From Amoeboradix gromovi (Eukaryota > Sanchytriomycota > Sanchytriomycetes > Sanchytriales > Sanchytriaceae), in the NCBI GenBank assembly GCA_018985225.1, contig JADGIF010000006.1:1-48057 (forward strand): a stretch of 48,057 nt of DNA, given 5' to 3'. The notes under the pieces are model-generated. The model did no database searches. It was not told the origin of the DNA and was given only the letters and a program-made list of their open reading frames with translations. This document shows positions 29,094-38,158 of the stretch, piece after piece (position 1 is the first letter of the stretch; the number at the start of each line of letters is the position of its first letter). Made by a program: the position numbers and the translations under genes.

Positions 29094-29935
29094 CTGTGTG
29101 GAAAATTAATGTGCATGCAATTTATAAAGACAAAAACCCTAATATTAACTCCATTAAGCTGTTGCGTCCAATTTGTGATCGCACGCTAACTTGTTAATTA
29201 TTTTTTATGCTCAGTAGGGCATGTTTGACATCTATAACTTTAAGAGATTATAAGGAGACCCTAATTATTTCAACTTTCCCAATGTTTTTTAGTACCTTAA
29301 GTTAAAAATGAAGCCACATTAGATGTATACATGACCTATATGTTGGGATAGGGCTCAAAGGAGAAACACTATCCATTAGTAACTCTATATCGCGGCTTAC
29401 AGTGTTTTCAAGCGAAGTACATACAACTGCAAATATAATTAATAGTTCATCAGTAAATTTTGTAAGTTAAGAAGTACGGAAAAAATTAAATAGAGGTTAG
29501 CAATTTGAATGTTTTGTGGAAAGTGTACTAAGTATAGTAGCGGGTGACAAAAAGAAGAATAGCTAATTATTGGATTTTCCAAACACCATCAAAAAGTGAC
29601 GAAGCTGTAAAAAGTCTTAAAAAGCTATTGCAATAACATTGGGATTATCAGTAATACCAGAATAGTTAATTAAGATTAGTACAAACATGTGAAAAGCTTT
29701 CGTTTCGAAAGATATTGGTTGTGGAATTACAGAGAGAAATTGAAAAAAAGTAATGCACCATATAATCGCGATTACAAACACAATAGAAAGAGCCATTGCA
29801 TGTGATGTAGCTGAGATATAATATTTGTAAAATTAAGACCAAATCGGCAAAAAGATTATGGTAAAACAACTGCCTAATTTATCGGCAGTGAAAAAAGGAG
29901 TACAGGTAAAAACTGATTTTTTTATATTTTCTTTG
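29094..29935. other. Long gene-poor stretch
   Basis: About 840 bp, very AT-rich, many stops in all frames. I see no tRNA, no conserved frame and no clear repeat, apart from the short ends of neighbouring elements. Confidence 0.4.
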
Positions 29936-30505
29936 TCCTCCTCCTTAAAAGTCCAGATTTCCGAGAAAATCGAGAAATTCCACAGAAAAACTAGCAATGC
30001 TAGATCTCAGTTACAGTGATTGCTCACGCTTTCACTACCCTGAGGCGGGATTGAATAAGGATGCATATACTTGATGTATATGTTCCTTGCTGCCATATGA
30101 TCTCTATCTACCTTCAAATGACACTTTGTACAGGTTCAGGTTTCTAAATTAGTTTTCTTTAGAGTACCATACCTCGTACATGGCATCGAATTTGTTCCTT
30201 GGTGCCATGTGGTCCATGTCCACTTCCAAACCACACTATGTACATGAGTAGCTCTCCAAATTGGTTTTCTTTAGAGTTCCACATACTGTACATGGCATCG
30301 AATTTCCGTGTTTGGACCAGCTTATCAGTCTGAGACGAATCTATGCTGTACCTATTAGTTATTTATTTAAAATTGATTTACCGTTTGCGAAGAGGAAGAA
30401 TATCTAGTGTTTAAGCCATTAGAAAAATCTGGAAAAGTCTTGAAATGATACAAAAATATATACAAATTCGCGATAAATGATTTATTCAAGAAAATAGTCA
30501 AGCTG
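29936..30505 (-). mobile_element. Fanzor family I relic, copy C, with duplicated zinc-ribbon/RuvC-III
   Basis: Minus strand. It has the same tandem cassette arrangement as copy B (two runs related to CTxCG..LE..CTxCHLxxDxDHMAxRNI), the left module near 30505 and the right module ending near 29936. The first zinc ribbon is shortened by a deletion that joins GCATCGAATT to the left module, so B and C share one ancestor with the duplication. Confidence 0.8.
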
Positions 30506-30601
30506 TCACGATATCATGAATCTATCAATTTTCTATCAGCCAATCAACTGTCTCATCATTTCTGTTTTCAAGAGCACCTCCTTGAAAATCTCAATTTGGA
30601 A

Positions 30602-30832
30602 ATGATTTGTTGGTCGGATCTATTAGAAAACTCTGATAGTTTCCCGCCATGCAAAGACGAAGTAGAACAGGTTCATTCTATTCAAGTGAGTCTATTAAAG
30701 TTAGCTCGTCCAAGGCATCGAGAGGATTTATTAAAACAAATTCTAATAAGTAAAACCCTGGACAGGATGTCATCCGAACATCCAGAACTAATGAAATATC
30801 ACTACCTCGGTCACAAGTTTAAAATTAAGTAA
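30602..30832 (+). CDS. Small helical protein, member 2 of a local family
   Basis: 76 residues from ATG 30602 (MICWSDLLENSDSFPPCKDE). The C-terminal half LLKQILISKTLDRMSSEHPE matches the ORF at 27527 in the TLDRM..EHP block. Starts 97 bp after the left end of Fanzor relic C. No known domain. Confidence 0.45.
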   Translation: MICWSDLLENSDSFPPCKDEVEQVHSIQVSLLKLARPRHREDLLKQILISKTLDRMSSEHPELMKYHYLGHKFKIK

Positions 30833-31271
30833 ATTCAGATTCCTTTCAATGTTTTGTTCTACAGCTATAGGAACTCAACGCGTGTATCTGAAAATTATTC
30901 TGTGTAATCTCTAAGTTTGACATCCTTCAGCAAAATGAAGTCGCTTTGAGATATAATCAATTAAAGCAAGTGCTTATTGGGCATAGGTCTCGTTGCAAAC
31001 TAAAATCTAACTAGTTTGTTGCAGAGTTGGATTCCTAATTTTGATGCGAATGCCAACTGTTCACAACTAGTAAATCTATAAAGCGAATCAACCCAGACGA
31101 TCTTACTAGTTGATATAAAATATCTCATCAGTAAGCTCTGGAGTCCTATGCAATTCTCAAATGCTGCTGTTTACTTAAACAGATCAAAGAACAGTTTAAT
31201 CTATTTACCTTGTTTTGGTAGCGCTTGATTAATGCTAGTGAATTTACTATACACCAATTGGTTATTTACAG
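30833..31271. other. Intergenic, no recognisable gene
   Basis: About 440 bp between two convergent small ORFs. A few ACTAGTT-like repeats (near 31010, 31065, 31110) are too short to interpret. Confidence 0.35.
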
Positions 31272-31529
31272 CTAGAATTTATTTACATTTTCTTTAAAGT
31301 TGGCTAACAGTTTTAATCTTTCCGAACTTACCATGTTCGGATATACAGCCAACATAAACTCAATTGGGTAGCACCTTTCGATAAAACCTAACAACTGCCT
31401 CGCAAGCACCCGATTTCTTAGAACTTCTGTCTGCTTTTGTTTCGTATTTTCAACTATTCTGTGCACTAGTTCCCATTCATTCTTCTTTTGTGCTGTATGC
31501 GCTGGTAAGAGAGTCGGCTGCTGGTACAT
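31272..31529 (-). CDS. Small helical protein, member 3 of a local family
   Basis: 85 residues from ATG 31529 (MYQQPTLLPAHTAQKKNEWE). LRNRVLARQLLGFIERCYP and FMLAVYPNMVSSERLKLL parallel the LRKKALIMTTLDRMMLEHP and CKAIYTKNYKNILCKM blocks of the ORF at 27527. Divergent; the relation is by pattern only. Confidence 0.45.
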   Translation of the reverse strand: MYQQPTLLPAHTAQKKNEWELVHRIVENTKQKQTEVLRNRVLARQLLGFIERCYPIEFMLAVYPNMVSSERLKLLANFKENVNKF

Positions 31530-31755
31530 TTTCAATTTTTTGATCAGTTCTTCTTTAATAAAATCGCAATATGATTGATTGGACTAGAATTTTAAACTTG
31601 TACCAATTGGTCGGTGTTGAAATTAATTAAAAAGAACCCTGAAAAATCAATTAATTTAGCTACGAGTTAAATGGAATAAGCCGTTTTATTGTTGTATTCG
31701 CTGTATCGCTCCATATTAGTTCTAAATTAATTGTTAAAAGAGACCCAATACAAGA

Positions 31756-32314
31756 CTTCTCGTTAAAAGTCCTGATTTCCGAGAGAATCGAGAATTTCCA
31801 CAAAGAACTAGCAGTGCCAGATGCTCCGTTACAGTGATCGCTCACGCTTTCACTACCCTGAGGCGGGATTGAATAAGGATGCAGATACTTGTATATGTTC
31901 CTTGCTGCCGTATGGTCTCTATCTATCTTCAAATGACAATTGGTATAGGTTTAGATTTCTAAGTTGGTTTTCTTTATAGTACCACACCTTGTACATGTCT
32001 GACTAGTAAATGCTTCATTACATTCAAACATTGTCTTTCCTCTTTGTTTACACTTGAACTTCAAGCGTTCTTTGAATAAATTGTGCAGATATCTTTTTTC
32101 TAGCCTCGAAAGACATCTAATTCTTCCATGTTTTGACTAGTTCCTCAGTGTTGACGAATGTATGCTGCACCTGCTAGTTGTTTCTTTAGAATTGATTTAC
32201 TACTTGTGAAAAGGAAAAACATCGAGTATTTAGGCTGTTGGAAAAGTCTTGAAATTATACAAAAATGCATACAAATTCGCGATAAATGATTTATTCAAGA
32301 AAACAATCGAGCTG
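31756..32314 (-). mobile_element. Fanzor family I relic, copy D (best preserved)
   Basis: Minus strand from 32314 to 31756. Left module, then one reading frame with LFKERLKFKCKQRGKTMFEC, NEAFTSQTCTRCGTIKK, a TAA, TYTNCHLKIDRDHTAARNI, YKYLHPYSIPP, and then the non-coding 3' module. The TSQTC..CG...C..C zinc ribbon followed by DRDHTAARNI is the C-terminal signature of TnpB/Fanzor nucleases (RuvC-III aspartate). The ORF lacks everything before KFKCKQRGK. Right end CAGGACTTTTAACGAGAAG. Confidence 0.85.
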
Positions 32315-32876
32315 CTCCGAAAATAGAGAAGCAAGATGGGTTTTGCGTCTATTCCTATGGGCTTTGATAGCAACTACAAGAAAATGCTCCTGGTACACGT
32401 ATGTCAGATACGGGTTTTAAGAGCAAGAAGGATATTGCTGCATTAAAAAACTCGGGTTTTACGCGGTAACCGATCTCGCTTAGTTGCTATCTGAGCAACG
32501 TTTTATTAATCAATAAACATGTACCAGGGGTCTGAGCATTAATTGTGAACGTACTTGCCGAATAATGCAGCGGCTGTCTTGACTTATAAACGATTCCTGA
32601 GTATGTGATTACAAAATTGACCAACAGTGAACATTAAATGTGTGATACTTTGAAAAATAAACAATTTGGAGACATCAAACACAGACTGTAATTGAAAGCA
32701 AACAGCGACCGTATGACAGTAATCAACATATTTTATGCATGCTTATTAAACCCCGTATTGGGATGGCAAATCTTATACTACTGCATTTCTCAGAAGAAAT
32801 TATTGTTTTTTGGAAAACTAGGACTTTTACACCGTTGAAGATTTAAAATGTATTTAATTTATTTTAAATTATAAAT
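32315..32876. other. Intergenic with two interleaved inverted-repeat pairs
   Basis: About 560 bp. GATAGCAACT (about 32369-32378) pairs with AGTTGCTATC (about 32480-32489), and GCTCCTGGTACA (about 32387-32398) pairs with TGTACCAGGGG (about 32520-32530). The order A-B-A'-B' is that of a pseudoknot if transcribed. No ORF. Confidence 0.4.
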
Positions 32877-35800
32877 CTATTTTTTCTTCCTCAAAGTGTG
32901 GTACTCTTCATCGGAGTCTTTTACAACTGACAGTCTTTTTAAATCATTACCCACCGGAGCATTTTTGTTTGACTTCTGCCGAACCAGTGGTAGATCGTTT
33001 TCTCCACTGTTAGTTCTTCTTCCCATTATTATTACACCGCCACTTGGTAAACCAGCCGATTTAGGGCTATGCTCTCCTAAACTAGATGACCGAGTCTTAG
33101 TCATTGAATAATCGCTGTAATCCGGACTAGATGTACTGCTGTTTTGTCTGTTAAACTTCTTATCTTGACTTTGTCCTCGTTCTAACATGACGCTGCGGTC
33201 TTGACTAGACTTACGACTTTCCTGCAGCCTCTCCTGACTCGCCCTTCTTTCCTGGCTTCCATTTCTCCCCTGCATTTGTTGATGAGATGTCCTCTTCTCT
33301 TGACTAAGCTCTCTTTTAATTTTACTCTCCTGAATAGCACTTTTGTTTTTAAGGCCCGATTGCTTATCAACAGGACTAGTAGGCCAGCTCTGGTCACTGT
33401 AATTGACCAGTCTTGCATTGACTTTGTCATTTGTTTTTCTGTCCGCGTCAAACTCATTCAAGGCATCTTTCAATGAATCAATCGAGGAATCAGATAATGA
33501 TGCTTTTAACTTTGAAAAAACTGAGGATTGCACCGTAGATATTTTTAGATCTTTTTTGTTTGCCGGGGTAAATGGATTAGTAGGCGACGGATTGAAATTG
33601 GGATTAAAGGGGTTTGAAGGGCTAAAAATATGGATTGTTGTAGCATCTGTAGCAGATATTTTGTTGTAATCCAGCTTGGATCCATCGGTTTTGATAAGTT
33701 CAACCTTTGATGGAGACGGTTTAGGTTTAGCATGCTCTGCAGGCTTATTACTTTCAGGAGGATAAATAATCTCAATTTTGGCAGGTTTAGGTTTATCAGC
33801 AGTTACTTTGGGTGTAACAACTTTAGGTTTAAGTTCAGAATCCACATTAGCAACTATTCTGGTTTTACGAGCTACTGCTATGCGAGGCGGTGGCTGCGTA
33901 ATCGGTAATACAGGCGCAACAACTGGTGCTAGATTTTCAGTGCTTTGTTTTAATGTTAAAGTCTCTGCTGGCAAAATCTTCAGAGAAGTCATTTGATCGA
34001 GTTTCAGTCTGGCAGCGTCATTGTCAATAGAATCAGAGTTGTACAACAATTTTGGTGCGTTTCTTTGTATAGATTTCTTGGGCTCCAGTTTCTTCACAAC
34101 CTTTAGAGGCTGCTTCGTTAGATCCCTGCTATCTCTACTTGCAGACCTCGAAACAACTTTTACAGCACCAGGTTCCTTTTTGATTACGGAAACAGTAAGA
34201 TTATTCAGATCTTTGTTTATATCACTTAACTCTTCACCATCTAATTTTCTATCTCCAGAATGCTCTGTATGGGTTTTTAAAGAGTCCTTATCTTTGGTGC
34301 TACCCTCGAAATCTGTCCCATCCCGTGTACCTTGTGTATCTTTTTGTTTCCCGTTGGAATTGTCTCTGTTTTTGACAGCAGAATCATTCTCTAATGTATT
34401 GGGTTTCACGGTTTTTTGCAATTCTTTTTGCTTTATTTCGTTTGATTTTATGTTAGCCTTTGCATCCTTGATGGCTGATTCAGATGCCCTCTTTTTGCTT
34501 ATGTAATCTTGAGAATCAAATTTGTCAGAGAGTGAAACTTGTTGTTTAAGTGGAGATGGGTTGGGAATAGTTTTACTGCGCAGTACAGAAATATCACTAG
34601 ATGCGCTGGAATCCTCATTTGAGTTGTTTTTTGCGTTTTTCCTTGAGACAACAGGTGATTGAGACATCTTAGGATCCTCTACAGCTTCCGAGTCCCGTAA
34701 GTATCGATCAAAATTTGAAATTTTTGGCTCTTTTTTAGCTAGCTTAGTACTGGTGTAGTCTTTTCCAGATACTTCAGTTGTTGCCGCTGCATTTATTGAC
34801 TTGGCATTATTCTCAGCATCAGCATATCTATTTTCTCTAAAATCTTTAAGTGCGCCAATACTAGGTTGTTTAGTCTCTAAATTTGATTGTAACATTTTTA
34901 AGTTCTTCGGTTGTAAAGGTCTTGGTTCGGGTGTTTCATCATCTGTTGACGGAGTTGAACTATTTTTGTTCATTTCAAGCAGGTTTTTTGGGGTTTTATA
35001 AGCAGGAATGGACTTTGGATCTACAGAATATTTCTTTGCATCCACAGTAAATGCCAGGGGTTCGGAATCTGGTTTACGTTTAATTGGACTTTTAAACGAA
35101 TCATTTTTTGGCGCCAAATCAGGAGACTCTTTAACTAATTGAGCCCTGTTTCTATAAGACTCTAACACTTCTTTTTCTCTTAACTTCTCCCTCTCAGTCT
35201 GTTTCTTGTTACCACTGACCTCCACTGCAGCAGTAGCCTCTTTTTTTTGAGAATTCTTGTATTTAGATGGCAGGTTATCTGACGAATCCGACGATTTGCC
35301 TTTAAGCTCTGGTTCGCGCTTTTGCGTTTCAGTGTTACTTGCTTTAGAGCCTATACCTTCCTTCGCAAGGCTGCGTCTTAACATTTCATCGGCGCTTAGT
35401 ACTTTGGCTATAGTTCTTAACACTCTCAATAAATGCGAGGAGTATAAAGTTACTAAGAAGGCCATTATGGATTCTAACAAGACATAATCAGTTACCATGA
35501 TATTGTAGCCGGAAGAGTAAAAGAGCTGTAGTATTAGAATAGCAATGCGTATTAGTGCTAACGCAACAAAAGACAAAAGTGTCGATTTAAACCGGGATTT
35601 TATCTTTTTTTGAGATTTGTATTTCGTCAGTAATAAAAATGCATAACTCAAGATGGCATGGTCTATTATTATCGGAAATAATACTTGAAATACTAGATCC
35701 AGCAGTGGTATATTATGCATTAAGACAGCAGATACGATGAATCCACAAATATTGAAAATAGCTAGTAGAGTCAATGCTCTCCTAAGTTGTATACTTTTAC

Positions 35801-36068
35801 GGGTTACAAAAAGCAAAGACCAGTATATTAGCAAGCCAAGTATAATGTAGATGATTTTAATTTCTATCCAGAATATGGGACCAGAATAAAAAATACCCAG
35901 AACATTCATCACGATTAATAGGATGCAAGGGATTGTCAGATTTGTGCTGAATAACGGAATGTGGGATCTATTGTTATCCTTGATTAAACTATACAATGAT
36001 TTGGACGCGAAATAGAATCCGAAGCTCAATAAAACGTAGTCGGCAGGTTTGGCTTTCAGCTCGACCAT
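32877..36068 (-). CDS. Multi-pass membrane protein with a long disordered, NPF-bearing tail
   Basis: 1063 residues from ATG 36068 (MVELKAKPADYVLLSFGFYF). The first ~230 residues carry about seven hydrophobic helices, ending HLLRVLRTIAKVLSADEMLRRSLAKEG. The remaining ~830 residues are rich in S, K, D, P and N and look disordered. The tail holds two NPF motifs (SNPFNPNF and PTNPFTP), which in other proteins bind EH domains of endocytic adaptors, K/P-rich repeats, and an S/R/Q-rich block (RRASQERLQESRKSSQDRS). No family recognised; a receptor or sensor is inference. Possible regulation by phosphorylation and endocytosis is also inference. Confidence 0.75.
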   Translation of the reverse strand: MVELKAKPADYVLLSFGFYFASKSLYSLIKDNNRSHIPLFSTNLTIPCILLIVMNVLGIFYSGPIFWIEIKIIYIILGLLIYWSLLFVTRKSIQLRRALTLLAIFNICGFIVSAVLMHNIPLLDLVFQVLFPIIIDHAILSYAFLLLTKYKSQKKIKSRFKSTLLSFVALALIRIAILILQLFYSSGYNIMVTDYVLLESIMAFLVTLYSSHLLRVLRTIAKVLSADEMLRRSLAKEGIGSKASNTETQKREPELKGKSSDSSDNLPSKYKNSQKKEATAAVEVSGNKKQTEREKLREKEVLESYRNRAQLVKESPDLAPKNDSFKSPIKRKPDSEPLAFTVDAKKYSVDPKSIPAYKTPKNLLEMNKNSSTPSTDDETPEPRPLQPKNLKMLQSNLETKQPSIGALKDFRENRYADAENNAKSINAAATTEVSGKDYTSTKLAKKEPKISNFDRYLRDSEAVEDPKMSQSPVVSRKNAKNNSNEDSSASSDISVLRSKTIPNPSPLKQQVSLSDKFDSQDYISKKRASESAIKDAKANIKSNEIKQKELQKTVKPNTLENDSAVKNRDNSNGKQKDTQGTRDGTDFEGSTKDKDSLKTHTEHSGDRKLDGEELSDINKDLNNLTVSVIKKEPGAVKVVSRSASRDSRDLTKQPLKVVKKLEPKKSIQRNAPKLLYNSDSIDNDAARLKLDQMTSLKILPAETLTLKQSTENLAPVVAPVLPITQPPPRIAVARKTRIVANVDSELKPKVVTPKVTADKPKPAKIEIIYPPESNKPAEHAKPKPSPSKVELIKTDGSKLDYNKISATDATTIHIFSPSNPFNPNFNPSPTNPFTPANKKDLKISTVQSSVFSKLKASLSDSSIDSLKDALNEFDADRKTNDKVNARLVNYSDQSWPTSPVDKQSGLKNKSAIQESKIKRELSQEKRTSHQQMQGRNGSQERRASQERLQESRKSSQDRSVMLERGQSQDKKFNRQNSSTSSPDYSDYSMTKTRSSSLGEHSPKSAGLPSGGVIIMGRRTNSGENDLPLVRQKSNKNAPVGNDLKRLSVVKDSDEEYHTLRKKK

Positions 36069-36088
36069 ATGATAAGCCACACATTGAA

Positions 36089-36434
36089 ATGGAACAAACA
36101 AATTCTTTTGATAATTATAAATGTAGAGTTAACGATATGCAGAAGCAATTAAAGAAACAAATGACCTTACCAGGCAATTCTCTTGCTAGAAACTCACAAA
36201 TTATATGTTGATATCTGGTTATTTATTGTTGCATCTTGTATTTTACTGTCTTGGTTAAATGTGAATTTATTTAGTTTCCTAAGAAATTTGGAGTTTCTGA
36301 GGTGTGTATTACTTTGCGGAGATCATTTTATCAAGTTTTACACATTGGACATCAAACGTAAAATTAGATTAATTTTGGAAACTTTGAGCATTGTTTCAAA
36401 TGTATATAGTCACTCTAAAACATTGTTCAAGTGA
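36089..36434 (+). CDS. Possible two-exon membrane protein, divergent from 36068
   Basis: One frame from ATG 36089 reads MEQTNSFDNYKCRVNDMQKQ.. and stops near 36208. An overlapping frame continues with YVDIWLFIVASCILLSWLNV and ends at 36434. A 46-nt GT-AG segment (36128-36173) would join them in frame, but its boundaries are not otherwise supported. Starts 20 bp from the divergent membrane protein gene, so the two would share a promoter. No family recognised. Confidence 0.3.
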
Positions 36435-36769
36435 CCTAAATTACTATGATTGTTGTAAGTAAATTATTTCAGTATAACAGATATTACTCCTCAAATTTTA
36501 GAAATAACGATTAAGAAGAGGACTAGTTACTTGAAAAGAGGCAAGAAGATGAAAGTTGAAGACCACGGTAAAGTCGAAGATATCAATGATGATGTCGAAG
36601 AAAAAGTATTAACAATCGGAATAACTAAGAAGAAATTACCGTTCTGCAAGACTAGAATAAGAGATGCGCTTCTTAGACTTTATAAAAATAGACTTCAATT
36701 TCTCTTATTCTGAAATTAGACATAAGATAACAAGAAGTTTGATGAACTTTGAGATGAAGAACATCCATT
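36435..36769. other. Intergenic, no recognisable gene
   Basis: About 330 bp. A 60-codon open stretch rich in lysine (36531-36713) resembles nothing known and is probably chance. Confidence 0.35.
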
Positions 36770-37256
36770 TGGGACATCAAATATAAAAACTGGGCTAACT
36801 TTCTGTAACAGCTTTGAACATTATTTCGGCTTTATTAATTTTATGGATTTAAGAGGCGAGTGGGACATTCAGCTAGTTGCGGAGTTGACGAGTATAAAAG
36901 GAAAATAAATATTCTGTACAGCTATTCTCTTACTCTTTCATCCAATCTTTATTTCAAATAAAATATCACTACTACTCTGTAAAAACTAGAATAGATAAGA
37001 GTAATGATGTTAGTATAACATTACAAAATGACTCTAGAAAAGAGTACCGTCTAAGAAAATGCACCTTTTGCTTAGATGCTCCAAGACCTCATATATTTGA
37101 ACGAGATGCAGGGTCTTCTAGTTTTATTTTAAAAAGAGGAATACAATTAATGAGAGAATCTTGGCATAATAGAAGATCTTTTATTAATGATAGCATTTCC
37201 TCCGTATGGTGCACCTCTAAAAACGAGTTAGTCTAGTTTTTATATTTGGTGTCCCA
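36770..37256 (+). mobile_element. Fanzor family II element, copy 2 (non-autonomous, inverted ends)
   Basis: About 485 bp with inverted ends TGGGACATCAAATATAAAAA and ..TTTTTATATTTGGTGTCCCA. Core-promoter-like TATAAAAGG at 36893-36901. The ORF remnant reads EYRLRKCTFCLDAPRPHIF, ERDAGSSSFILKRGIQ, then stops at TAG before the right end. ERDAGSSSFIL aligns with the RuvC-III aspartate motif of Fanzor1. About ten amino acid changes against copy 1 but only a few silent ones, so the fragment is not under selection as a protein. Confidence 0.68.
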
Positions 37257-37606
37257 TCAATCAAGAGAAAGCGTAAATTCAAGAAGATTGAAATACTGCA
37301 ATTGTTTTCACCAAGACCGCAGATATACCACTCAGGCGAATATTTTAAACGGTAACTACCAAAGTTGTCTACACTTTGGAATTGCGAGTTCTGAATTCTT
37401 ACAGGTCTTCCCATTTAATTTGGCTTTACTATTACCGTAAAAGAAAAAGAGTTCGATTAACTCTGCAAACCTATCACGAGCATTGACTCCGGGTTATAGC
37501 TCGGGTAAACTTCGCAAAGTTTCTATCACTGAATTTTGATGGCTCAGAGCGTGGATCATCAATCTCCTGAAAAATGAAACTGAGCTTGTGAAACAAGTTT
37601 TTTTGA
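37257..37606. other. Intergenic, promoter side of cytochrome c
   Basis: About 350 bp. The first part has worn open stretches without known content, perhaps an older element. The second is the upstream region of CYC1. A TGATGG..CTGA pair near 37541-37570 is reminiscent of C/D boxes but weak. Confidence 0.35.
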
Positions 37607-37962
37607 ATGGGAGATTCAACGAAAGGCGCAAAGTTATTTAAAACCAGATGTGCACAATGCCATACAGTTGAGAAAGGTGGACCACATAAAGTGGGACCAA
37701 ATCTGCATGGGTTATTTGGGAGAGTGGCAGGAACTACCGAAGGATGTAAATTTAATTATTAATATAGACGGGTATACAGCAGCAAATAAGAACAGTGCAG
37801 TAGAATGGGGAGAGAAGACATTGTTTGATTATTTAGAGAATCCTAAAAAATATATTCCAGGAACCAAAATGGTATTTTAAAGTAATTTAGGCGTTTGCTG
37901 GGTTAAAGAAAGCATCTGATCGTGAGGACCTTATTGAGTATTTGAAAGAAAGCACCGCTTAA
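37607..37962 (+). CDS. CYC1: Cytochrome c, three exons
   Basis: Exons 37607-37745, 37768-37871 and 37891-37962 give 104 residues, the usual length. It carries electrons from complex III to complex IV. Heme motif CAQCH at residues 15-19, [34 protein letters not shown], the axial ligand Met81 in [18 protein letters not shown], and the end [14 protein letters not shown]. Without splicing the frame is broken twice. The introns, 22 and 19 nt, restore it exactly at conserved positions, the second directly after the axial methionine codon. Start at [11 protein letters not shown] fits the family. TAA is followed by AATAATAAAT. Confidence 0.96.
37746..37767 (+). other. 22-nt spliceosomal intron 1 of CYC1
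   Basis: Begins GTAAATTT and ends TATTAATATAG. Phase 1, within the codon for Tyr of EGYGY. The adenosine of TTAAT is 5 nt from the end. Its removal shifts the frame by one, as needed. Confidence 0.92.
37872..37890 (+). other. 19-nt spliceosomal intron 2 of CYC1
   Basis: GTATTTTAAAGTAATTTAG, phase 0, after the codon of Met81. GTAAT places an adenosine 5 nt from the end. It contains an in-frame stop and is not a multiple of three. Confidence 0.92.
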
Positions 37963-38158
37963 ATAATAAATTATTTGTAGTGAACACATTCAGCCCAATT
38001 GCAAATTGCTAAGAGATCACTACAAAGTTTCTCGCTCGGATTATCAAAAAGCTGAGCGTTTTCTATTGAAGCTGTGGCTTAAACACCACTTAAAAAGTCT
38101 AATAGTTTGAATGGTATATACGGCCGTTTAGATTCATTTAATTTCAATTTATTTGATT

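Noticed and set aside
33182-34506. Several long open frames antisense to the disordered tail of the 32877-36068 gene
   Set aside because: They are shadows caused by the low-complexity, serine-rich coding sequence and have no protein-like content.
37541-37585. TGATGG..CTGA with AGTTTC/GAAACT flanks upstream of CYC1
   Set aside because: The possible stem is too far from the boxes and no guide match to rRNA could be made by eye.
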